This document shows positions 14,503 through 20,586 of a stretch of 20,586 nucleotides of DNA, piece by piece. A program made the position numbers and the translations under genes. The notes under the pieces are model-generated. The model was not told the DNA's origin, ran no database searches, and worked only from the letters and a program-made list of their open reading frames with translations. Positions within the stretch are counted from its first letter, which is position 1. Every line of letters starts with the position of its first letter. Source of the stretch: VBAS01 sp965652775 (lineage in GTDB: Bacteria; Bacteroidota; Bacteroidia; Chitinophagales; Chitinophagaceae); contig CBFGXP010000047.1 in NCBI GenBank assembly GCA_965652775.1, positions 1 through 20,586 of the forward strand, given 5' to 3'.

Positions 14503-15159
14503 TCAATCTTTCCAAAGAAATGGAAAAAGGATCACAGCAAGCAATATCACAAGAATATCAAGCATTATAATTAAAAATAAAGTAGATGCCGCAATCCCGG
14601 TTTTATCACTAAAAGCCGTATTTGCAAGTTGCATCAATAGCATCAACTGGGGAATGATGATCGGAAAACCCAGTATCGCCATGATCGCTGCATTCTGTTG
14701 TGCCTTAGCGGCAATAGCTGAAAGAAATGTAAATACGAGACTAAGACTCCATCCGCCAAGCATAACAAGCCCTACAAATTGCGGCACTTTCTTTATTGGA
14801 TTTCCCAGGAAAAGAGAGAAAAGGAAAAGGCTGAGAAAACTCATCAATAACATCAATACGGAATTAAATATAAGTTTTGCCAAAACAAAATCCCGTGGGT
14901 TGACGATTGAATAAAAATAAAGCATTCGGCCGCGGGTTTCCTGCAAAAAACTTTTCGCAACCGCGTTGATGCAAATAAATAACTGGATAACCCAAAACAA
15001 TCCATTCCAAACCCGGGTGTCGGGTTCCTGTATTGTCATGTACAGAACAAAAATTGTCGCAATGATATAAAGCAATATTCCGTAAAAACTGTATTGCTGT
15101 CTTACTTCAAGCAACAGGTCTTTTTTGATAAGTGTATATATATGACTCGCGGAGCTCAT
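14503..15159 (-). CDS. ccmB: Haem exporter permease subunit CcmB
   Basis: A 218-aa integral membrane protein, the permease partner of the CcmA ATPase in the CcmABCD complex that releases haem-loaded CcmE. The N-terminal LIKKDLLLEVRQQY is the family opening. RNA-polymerase-independent marks of the family include GLFWVIQLF, a RGRMLYFY segment and a C-terminal half of alternating hydrophobic spans including the PIIIPQLML stretch. Six spans are expected and visible. ATG 15159 is chosen because it overlaps the tdk stop as ATGA (15156-15159) and gives the usual length (E. coli 220 aa). An in-frame ATG at 15183 would add eight residues. The ATPase gene ccmA is not in the window. Confidence 0.9.
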   Translation of the reverse strand: MSSASHIYTLIKKDLLLEVRQQYSFYGILLYIIATIFVLYMTIQEPDTRVWNGLFWVIQLFICINAVAKSFLQETRGRMLYFYSIVNPRDFVLAKLIFNSVLMLLMSFLSLFLFSLFLGNPIKKVPQFVGLVMLGGWSLSLVFTFLSAIAAKAQQNAAIMAILGFPIIIPQLMLLMQLANTAFSDKTGIAASTLFLIIMLDILVILLAVILFPFLWKD

Positions 15160-15722
15160 GAAATTTTGTAACAGGTTCTGCATCTTGGTTCATATACATC
15201 TTTTGCGCCCAGCATTACCTGGTCGTCATTAGCAACCTTACGGTAACTGTAATTGGCAATGTTTCCGCAACGAACACAAATTGCATGAAGCTTGGTTATA
15301 TAATCTGCTTTGGACAAAAGATTTGGTATTTGTCCAAAGGGGTTTCCTAAATAATCCATATCAAGTCCCGCCACAATTACTCTTATGCCCCGAAACGCAA
15401 GCTCATCGCAAACATTTGCAATTTCAGGGTCAAAAAATTGAGCCTCGTCAACCCCAACCACATCTACGTCCTGTGCAAGTAATAAGATAGTTTGTGAGTT
15501 GTCAACTGGTGTTGACTGTATTGCATTCTCATCATGCGAAACGATCTTTACTTCATCATACCGTACATCGATAGCGGGTTTAAAAATTTCTACTTTAAGG
15601 TTTGCGATTTTGGCTCTCTTTAACCTGCGGATCAATTCTTCCGTTTTGCCGCTAAACATTGAGCCGCATATAACTTCGATCCATCCACGGCGGTCGCCTC
15701 TTATGTTAGGTTCAATAAACAT
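15156..15722 (-). CDS. tdk: Thymidine kinase
   Basis: A 188-aa type II thymidine kinase that phosphorylates thymidine to dTMP with ATP in the salvage pathway. Walker A is GSMFSGKT (20-27), the DEAQFF segment starts at 92 with Glu93 as the likely base, and the zinc-binding lasso region has Cys149, Cys152, Cys181 and Cys184. Length and the N-terminal IRGDRRGWIEVICG stretch are normal for Bacteroidota homologues. It is the first gene of the leftward tdk-ccmB-ccmC-ccmD(-gdhA) string and ends in a four-base overlap with ccmB. A TACTTTTG box on the minus strand at 15844-15837 may be its promoter. Confidence 0.96.
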   Translation of the reverse strand: MFIEPNIRGDRRGWIEVICGSMFSGKTEELIRRLKRAKIANLKVEIFKPAIDVRYDEVKIVSHDENAIQSTPVDNSQTILLLAQDVDVVGVDEAQFFDPEIANVCDELAFRGIRVIVAGLDMDYLGNPFGQIPNLLSKADYITKLHAICVRCGNIANYSYRKVANDDQVMLGAKDVYEPRCRTCYKIS

Positions 15723-15836
15723 CGTTAAATTCTGGTATTATTATAATTGTTGGTAAACAGTTTGTATTTTTAAACGGATTTCAGGAACAATATTTGAGCA
15801 TAGTCAGTGAAATCACTAAAATCCTTTGTCCGCGGT

Positions 15837-15844
15837 CAAAAGTA
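15837..15844 (-). promoter_or_regulatory. Candidate -7 box for the tdk-ccm operon
   Basis: The minus strand reads TACTTTTG (then ACC), a perfect TAnnTTTG match located about 115 bases before the tdk ATG. No good -33 TTG was seen. It lies only ten bases from the ATG of the divergent gene at 15854, so the two transcription units would crowd each other here. Confidence 0.4.
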
Positions 15845-15853
15845 GTATAACAA

Positions 15854-16513
15854 ATGGAAAGAATCCAGACTTTGATTAACCGCCTGCAGGAGCAGGTAAA
15901 GCAAAATGCTGAGGTTGCACATATGCAGCTTACCCTCCAATTATTGCAGGCAGAATTAAACCAGTTACAAAAATCATCAGTAAGAACACTAGGTACTTCA
16001 AAAGTAGCTGTCGTATTGCCAACACCCGTTTCAATTGCAGCCACACCGGTTGTGGAACAGCAACAGGAAGAAATGGAAACAGTCATTTCCGCAACAAAAG
16101 CAAAATCTAAAAACAATAGTCAGCTTGATATTCATTTCGATCCGATGAATGAAATACCAACCTTTTCTCAATACAATGTGGGTAAAGAAGTAAATGAAGC
16201 AATGGGCCAGCATGAGTCGCTTAATGATAAATTAAAAGAGAACAGGACCGAGGTGATGCATGCAATAAAAGATACTCCAATACGGGATCTTCGGAAAGCC
16301 ATCGGTATCAATGACCGTTTTGTTTTTATCAATGAACTATTTCGCGGTGATGAACCCATGTATGAGCGCAGTATAAAAACCATTAATGGCTTTAATGTTT
16401 ACACCGAAGCAGAGTATTGGATGAATCGTGAATTAAAGATCAAATTAGGCTGGGATGACACACGAGACACCGTAAAGCATTTCTATCAATTGGTTAAAAG
16501 GCGCTTTTCCTGA
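15854..16513 (+). CDS. Uncharacterised coiled-coil protein, Bacteroidota-type
   Basis: A 219-aa soluble protein with no signal peptide. Residues 1-40 (MERIQTLINRLQEQVKQ onward) form a predicted coiled coil, followed by a flexible Pro/Val/Gln-rich linker (~45-75). The C-terminal third (~141-219) looks like a well-defined small domain: DLRKAIGINDRFVFINELF, MYERSIKTINGF, AEYWMNRELKIKLGW and HFYQLVKRRF. I recall proteins of this type from other Bacteroidota, always unassigned, and do not know a function. The sharp domain boundary and acidic/aromatic pattern suggest a protein-interaction module, which is inference. It is divergent from tdk and converges on waaA, overlapping its 3' end by 28 bases. 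No good TAnnTTTG box was found just upstream. Confidence 0.75.
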   Translation: MERIQTLINRLQEQVKQNAEVAHMQLTLQLLQAELNQLQKSSVRTLGTSKVAVVLPTPVSIAATPVVEQQQEEMETVISATKAKSKNNSQLDIHFDPMNEIPTFSQYNVGKEVNEAMGQHESLNDKLKENRTEVMHAIKDTPIRDLRKAIGINDRFVFINELFRGDEPMYERSIKTINGFNVYTEAEYWMNRELKIKLGWDDTRDTVKHFYQLVKRRFS

Positions 16514-17733
16514 ATATAACGGAGGATAATTTCTGTGGCGCCTTTATTTTCTTTTACGAACTCAAATGAATTTTTACTGCGCATTTCGAGCTCACTTTTG
16601 TTACCCAACAAGAATTTCAATTGCGAAGAAAACTCAGCGCTTGAAGTAACGCAACTTCCTCCGCCGGCTTCTATCAATCCAATCGCTTCCTTGAATTTTT
16701 TATAGTTAGGTCCAAATAAGACAGGTTTGCCATACACAGCTGCTTCCAGGGTGTTATGAATGCCTTTATTAAAGCCCCCACCAACATACGTAACAGTTGC
16801 ATAATGGTAAAGACGGGAAAGCATTCCGATATTGTTAATGATGAGACAGTTTTGATTTATATAATGATAGGAATCGAGGTCGGAGAAAAAAATTGAGTTT
16901 CGGAAAAGTGCTTTCAATTCCTTTAAATGTTCTGCATGAATTTCGTGGGGCGCAATAATAAGTTTTAGATCTGGTAATGATAAAGCAATAGCCGCAATGA
17001 GTTTTTCATCTGATGGCCATGTACTTCCAGCAACAAATACTTGTGACCTTCCGCAAAATTTTTCGATTTCCTCAATAGGTTTAAAATTTTCAGCAATTTC
17101 AGATACACGGTCAAATCTTGTGTCGCCGGCAATGGTCACGTTATTTATTCCGATCGATCCCAATAAAGCAAAGGATTCTTTATCCTGTACAAAAAAATGG
17201 GTAAAACATCGGATCATTTTTCTATGCAAATTGCCGTACCACTTAAAAAATGGTTGCTCCTTTCTGAAAATTGCAGATATCATCAACAGGGGCGTATTTC
17301 TTTCTTTACATTCAGTAAGATAATAATACCAATAATCATACTTTACAAACACAACAAGTGAAGGTCTGACGATATCAAAAAATCGTTTTGCGTTTTCCTT
17401 AGAATCAATCGGCAGGTAAAAAACCCAATCAGCGCCGTTGTATTCCTTTCTTATTTCAAAACCAGAAGGAGAGAAAAACGTTAAAAGAATGCTGGAATGA
17501 GGGCATTGGGCCTTGAGCTTTTCAATGATCGGCCGGCCCTGTTCAAACTCTCCAAGGGACGAACAATGGATCCAAGCGACTTTTGAATTATGGGTTCCCA
17601 ATTTTGAAGCCAGCTGCTCAAAAACATTTTTTCTTCCATTGATCCAAAATTTGGCTTTGGAATTCCATAGTGATGTTATGCCGATTCCAGCTCTGTACAA
17701 CCACAAAAAGATGTTGTAAAAGAATAGTTCCAA
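16486..17733 (-). CDS. waaA: 3-deoxy-D-manno-octulosonic acid (Kdo) transferase WaaA
   Basis: A 415-aa membrane-anchored glycosyltransferase that adds Kdo from CMP-Kdo to lipid A precursor, linking lipid A to the core sugars. Family marks are the SLGEFEQGRP segment (59-68) with the likely catalytic Glu62, AGSTWPSDEK, IIAPHEIH, YVGGGFNKGIHN and the EAAVYGKPVLFGPNYKKFKEA stretch. An N-terminal hydrophobic segment (FFYNIFLWLYRAGIGI) is the membrane anchor. The start is TTG at 17733: an in-frame TGA precedes it, there is no ATG between, and MELFFYN matches the expected N-terminus. FVKYDYWYYYL has Asp where homologues often have Glu (YEFW). The 3' end overlaps the convergent unknown gene. A -7 box lies about 47 bases upstream. 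Confidence 0.94.
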   Translation of the reverse strand: MELFFYNIFLWLYRAGIGITSLWNSKAKFWINGRKNVFEQLASKLGTHNSKVAWIHCSSLGEFEQGRPIIEKLKAQCPHSSILLTFFSPSGFEIRKEYNGADWVFYLPIDSKENAKRFFDIVRPSLVVFVKYDYWYYYLTECKERNTPLLMISAIFRKEQPFFKWYGNLHRKMIRCFTHFFVQDKESFALLGSIGINNVTIAGDTRFDRVSEIAENFKPIEEIEKFCGRSQVFVAGSTWPSDEKLIAAIALSLPDLKLIIAPHEIHAEHLKELKALFRNSIFFSDLDSYHYINQNCLIINNIGMLSRLYHYATVTYVGGGFNKGIHNTLEAAVYGKPVLFGPNYKKFKEAIGLIEAGGGSCVTSSAEFSSQLKFLLGNKSELEMRSKNSFEFVKENKGATEIILRYIQEKRLLTN

Positions 17734-17779
17734 GCAGGTAAAATTTTTTTTTCACCCCCGATGGCCATCGTAGGATCGA

Positions 17780-17787
17780 CAAAAGTA
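17780..17787 (-). promoter_or_regulatory. Candidate -7 box for waaA
   Basis: The minus strand reads TACTTTTG, a perfect TAnnTTTG match, 46 bases upstream of the TTG start of waaA. A good TTG at -33 spacing is not visible. It is divergent from the rightward box at 17819. Confidence 0.5.
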
Positions 17788-17818
17788 AAGGCAAACCGAT
17801 AAACTATCTTTAATTCAT

Positions 17819-17826
17819 TATTTTTG
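17819..17826 (+). promoter_or_regulatory. Candidate -7 box for the nucleotide-sugar operon
   Basis: TATTTTTG matches the Bacteroidota -7 consensus and lies 73 bases before the ATG of the aminotransferase gene. A near match, TATCTTTA at 17805-17812, lies just upstream. No -33 TTG at the right spacing is seen. It would drive the aminotransferase, UDP-glucose dehydrogenase and decarboxylase genes. Confidence 0.5.
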
Positions 17827-17899
17827 CGTCCGTTAAACAAAAACTGAATTCATAACTAAAAGCGAGATTCAAATCCTAAATCTGAAATCCGGAAACGCC

Positions 17900-19027
17900 A
17901 TGCATCCTATCCAAATGGTTGACCTGAAAAGGCAGTACCATAAAATAAAAGCTGAAGTTGACGAGGCCGTGCTGAATGTACTTGAAAGCACTGCTTTTAT
18001 CAATGGTAAACCGGTCCAGGAATTTGCAACAAACCTCTCATCATATCTTGGCGTTCAGCACGTAATTCCGTGTGCAAATGGAACAGATGCTCTTCAAATT
18101 GCGATGATGGCGCTTGGCCTTCAGCCAGGTGATGAAGTGATCACCCCTTCGTTTACTTTTATTGCGACCACCGAGGTAATTGCCTTGCTAAGGCTCACCC
18201 CCGTTTTTGTTGAAGTAGATGCTAAAACATTTTGCATGGATCCGGCTGCACTGGAAAAAGCAATTACCCGAAAAACAAAAGCAATTGTTCCGGTTCATCT
18301 CTATGGACATTCCGCACCTATGGATGAAATTATGGCGATCGCCACCAAACATAACCTGGTAGTTATTGAAGATAATGCCCAGGCTATTGGAGGCGATTAT
18401 TATTCGAAAAATGGGAAAAAGAAAACCGGTAGCATCGGTCATATCGGCACAACTTCTTTTTTCCCTTCCAAAAACCTTGGTGCCTATGGTGATGGTGGCG
18501 CAATTTTTACCAACGATGATTCATTAGCTGAAAAAATGAAAATGGTTGCAAACCATGGTCAGCGCAAAAGATATTATTACGAATTGGTGGGATGCAACAG
18601 CCGCCTTGATACTGTCCAGGCCGCAGTATTAAATATAAAATTGAAACATCTTGATGAATATATAAAATCCAGACAAGCAGTGGCCGATTTTTATGATAAT
18701 GCATTTGCAGATAATTCAAAGATCGCTACCCCTTATCGGGCATCCTATTGCAGTCATGTGTTTCATCAATATACTTTAGTGCTTGATGATGTAGATCGGG
18801 ATGGGTTAAATAATTTTCTTGCTGAGCAAAAAATTCCATCAATGATATATTATCCTGTGCCGGGTCATCATCAAAAAATGTTTGCGCATTACGATACGGC
18901 AAAAGTATCCTTGCCGGTTACAGATTGGCTTACGGAAAGAGTGATTTCATTGCCTATTCATACGGAAATGGACAACGAGCAATTAAATTTTATTACATCA
19001 AAAGTTTTGGAATATATAAACAGATAA
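17900..19027 (+). CDS. DegT/DnrJ/EryC1/StrS-type sugar aminotransferase
   Basis: A 375-aa PLP-dependent enzyme that transfers an amino group to a keto-sugar nucleotide, used for amino sugars of surface polysaccharide. The family fold is intact: CANGTDAL (58-65), the TPSFTFIATTEV segment (82-93), VVIEDNAQAIGG (154-165), and the PLP lysine Lys191 in FFPSKNLGAYGDGGA. The C-terminal PSMIYYPVPGHHQKMF stretch is typical of enzymes acting on nucleotide-linked 3- or 4-keto sugars. The exact substrate is not readable. It starts at the ATG beginning MHPIQMVDLKRQY, the usual family opening. The next gene begins eight bases after its stop, so the two form an operon. Confidence 0.93.
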   Translation: MHPIQMVDLKRQYHKIKAEVDEAVLNVLESTAFINGKPVQEFATNLSSYLGVQHVIPCANGTDALQIAMMALGLQPGDEVITPSFTFIATTEVIALLRLTPVFVEVDAKTFCMDPAALEKAITRKTKAIVPVHLYGHSAPMDEIMAIATKHNLVVIEDNAQAIGGDYYSKNGKKKTGSIGHIGTTSFFPSKNLGAYGDGGAIFTNDDSLAEKMKMVANHGQRKRYYYELVGCNSRLDTVQAAVLNIKLKHLDEYIKSRQAVADFYDNAFADNSKIATPYRASYCSHVFHQYTLVLDDVDRDGLNNFLAEQKIPSMIYYPVPGHHQKMFAHYDTAKVSLPVTDWLTERVISLPIHTEMDNEQLNFITSKVLEYINR

Positions 19028-19034
19028 ATTACTT

Positions 19035-20351
19035 ATGAAAATAACTGTTGTTGGAACTGGATATGTTGGTTTAGTAACAGGTACTTGTTTTGCAGAAACA
19101 GGCAATACTGTAACCTGTGTGGATATCGATAATAACAAAATTGAAAAATTATCAAATGGCCAGATCACTATTTACGAACCGGGTCTTGAAAAATTATTTT
19201 TAAGAAATCAGCGTGAAGAAAGATTAAAATTTACTACCAATCTTGCCGAAGGCATAGCTGATGCAAAAATTATTTTTCTTGCTTTGCCTACCCCACCTGG
19301 CGAAGACGGCTCTGCAGATCTGAAATATATTTTAGGAGTGGCAGATGAACTCGGGAAAATTTTAAAGGATTACAAGGTTATTGTTGATAAAAGTACTGTG
19401 CCGGTCGGCACTGCTGAAAAAGTTCGCGAAGTGATCGCAAAAAACTGCCAGTGTGAATTTGATGTTGTTAGTAATCCCGAGTTTCTTCGTGAGGGGGTGG
19501 CGGTAGAAGATTTTATGAAACCTGACAGGGTTGTGATCGGTACAGACTCAGAAAGAGCACGAAAAATAATGGGAGATCTTTATGCACCGTTTGTGCGCCA
19601 GGGTAACCCCGTGATCTTTATGGACGAAAAATCCGCCGAGCTTACAAAATATGCAGCCAATTCATTTCTTGCTACAAAGATCTCATTTATGAATGAGATA
19701 GCCAGGCTATGCGAATTGTTAGGTGCCGATGTGGATATGGTGCGTCGTGGTATTGGCAGCGATGACAGGATCGGAAAAAGATTTTTGTTTCCCGGGATTG
19801 GTTATGGCGGGTCTTGTTTCCCAAAAGATGTACAGGCATTGGTAAGATCAGCTTCTGATGTCAAATATGATTTCCTCATACTTGATGCTGTGATGGATGT
19901 AAATGAAAAACAAAAGGTGTATTTGATTCCCCGTATAAAAAAATATTTCAACAATAAACTGGAGGGTAAGAAAATTGCCTTATGGGGCCTGGCATTCAAA
20001 CCAAATACTGATGATATTCGTGAGGCACCGGCGCTTTATCTCATTGATGAACTATTAAAAGCAGGTGCTTTAGTTACCGCCTTTGACCCGGAAGCGATGA
20101 AAAATGTGAGAGAGATAGTTGGCGATAAAATTGTATTTACCGAAAACCAGTATGATGCCCTGAATAATTGCGATGCATTGATCATAGCCACTGAATGGAG
20201 TGAATTCAGAACACCAGAATTTGAAAAAATGACTGAGCGGATGAAAAGCAAAGTGATCTTTGATGGCAGAAATGTCTTTGATCTTGGACAAATGCAAGAG
20301 CTCGGGTTTTATTATGAAAGTATCGGAAGAAAAACCATTGTTCCTAACTAA
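19035..20351 (+). CDS. ugd: UDP-glucose 6-dehydrogenase
   Basis: A 438-aa cytosolic enzyme oxidising UDP-glucose to UDP-glucuronate with two NAD. The N-terminal Rossmann motif GTGYVGLVTG is at 7-16, LALPTPPGEDGSADL at 82-96, NPEFLREG at 147-154, and the catalytic cysteine Cys261 sits in GYGGSCFPKD. The C-terminal NAD-binding and UDP-binding domain has GLAFKPNTDDIREAP near residue 320. GDP-mannose dehydrogenase has the same fold, but the overall sequence and the adjacent UDP-glucuronate decarboxylase-like gene favour UDP-glucose. A gap of seven bases separates it from the aminotransferase and five from the next gene. Confidence 0.95.
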   Translation: MKITVVGTGYVGLVTGTCFAETGNTVTCVDIDNNKIEKLSNGQITIYEPGLEKLFLRNQREERLKFTTNLAEGIADAKIIFLALPTPPGEDGSADLKYILGVADELGKILKDYKVIVDKSTVPVGTAEKVREVIAKNCQCEFDVVSNPEFLREGVAVEDFMKPDRVVIGTDSERARKIMGDLYAPFVRQGNPVIFMDEKSAELTKYAANSFLATKISFMNEIARLCELLGADVDMVRRGIGSDDRIGKRFLFPGIGYGGSCFPKDVQALVRSASDVKYDFLILDAVMDVNEKQKVYLIPRIKKYFNNKLEGKKIALWGLAFKPNTDDIREAPALYLIDELLKAGALVTAFDPEAMKNVREIVGDKIVFTENQYDALNNCDALIIATEWSEFRTPEFEKMTERMKSKVIFDGRNVFDLGQMQELGFYYESIGRKTIVPN

Positions 20352-20356
20352 TACTT

Positions 20357-20586
20357 ATGGAGAAGAAGAATGTATTGATCACCGGTGCTGCCGGCTTTTT
20401 AGGTTCACATCTTTGCGACCGGTTTATTAAGGAAGGTTGTCATGTTATTGCGATGGATAATCTTATCACCGGCAATATAAAAAATATTGAACACCTTATT
20501 ACACGCAAAGAGTTTAAGTTTATTGAACACGATGTTACGAAGCATATCGAAATAGAGGGAAACCTGGATTATATTCTTCATTTTGC
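20357..20586 (+). CDS. UDP-glucuronate decarboxylase-like SDR epimerase (partial, runs off end)
   Basis: Only the first 76 codons are visible. The protein opens MEKKNVLITGAAGFLGSHL, with the extended-SDR NAD motif TGAAGFLG at 9-16, then MDNLITGNIKNI and a HDVTKHI segment, ending at DYILHFA. The order and wording resemble bacterial UXS (UDP-glucuronate decarboxylase, making UDP-xylose). Its place directly behind ugd, whose product would be its substrate, supports this. UDP-glucose 4-epimerase or dTDP-glucose dehydratase are less likely alternatives. The 3' part lies outside the window. It starts five bases after the ugd stop. Confidence 0.8.
   Translation, partial: MEKKNVLITGAAGFLGSHLCDRFIKEGCHVIAMDNLITGNIKNIEHLITRKEFKFIEHDVTKHIEIEGNLDYILHF

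Noticed and set aside
14396..14914. 172-codon rightward frame opposite ccmB
   Set aside because: It is the complement of a confidently assigned membrane-protein gene.
1..20586. tRNA, rRNA, CRISPR array, insertion sequence or prophage
   Set aside because: No T-loop-like GTTCRA block in a cloverleaf, no regularly spaced repeats, and no transposase or integrase were seen.

Overview
The window looks like a piece of a Bacteroidota chromosome, most likely the family Chitinophagaceae. Supporting signs are moderate-to-low GC, Bacteroidota-type -7 promoter boxes (TAnnTTTG) upstream of several genes, few Shine-Dalgarno sequences, a SusC-like plug-domain protein, a fused DppD-DppF transporter ATPase, a short AMP nucleosidase and a tdk-ccmB-ccmC-ccmD gene string. 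The family-level assignment is an inference from gene content and protein flavour. I see no tRNA, rRNA, CRISPR array, insertion sequence or prophage.

Left part (1-4818): a malate/L-lactate dehydrogenase-family oxidoreductase and a monofunctional aspartate kinase read rightward. A secreted protein that is only a TonB-receptor plug domain and the queuosine enzyme QueA read leftward, with a clear terminator behind queA. A 419-base stretch between queA and the next gene has no convincing conserved gene. It does hold a leftward promoter box, hairpins and a 43-codon frame that overlaps the queA start by ATGA.

Middle (4819-12009): a very large secreted TraB/GumN-family protein (1273 aa) carries three repeats of an unrecognised domain after its protease-like head. 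It runs tail to tail into a leftward cluster of AMP nucleosidase, a small cysteine-containing exported protein and a fused peptide-type ABC ATPase. Divergent from the AMP nucleosidase is a stand-alone HsdR-N-like nuclease-fold gene with a promoter box so close to its ATG that the mRNA may be leaderless.

Right-middle (12010-15722): a leftward string of thymidine kinase, CcmB, CcmC, CcmD (cytochrome c maturation, haem handling) and glutamate dehydrogenase. Several junctions are ATGA overlaps, and a strong terminator follows gdhA.

Right end (15723-20586): a conserved-looking unknown coiled-coil gene converges on and overlaps waaA (Kdo transferase, lipid A core). Beyond a compact divergent promoter region, a rightward envelope-polysaccharide operon begins: DegT-type sugar aminotransferase, UDP-glucose dehydrogenase and the start of a UDP-glucuronate decarboxylase-like SDR. 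The last two would make UDP-glucuronate and then UDP-xylose. Most of the window is ordinary housekeeping. The parts most worth a second look are the TraB/GumN giant, the plug-only protein, the queA leader, the divergent CcmC motif and the unknown gene next to waaA.
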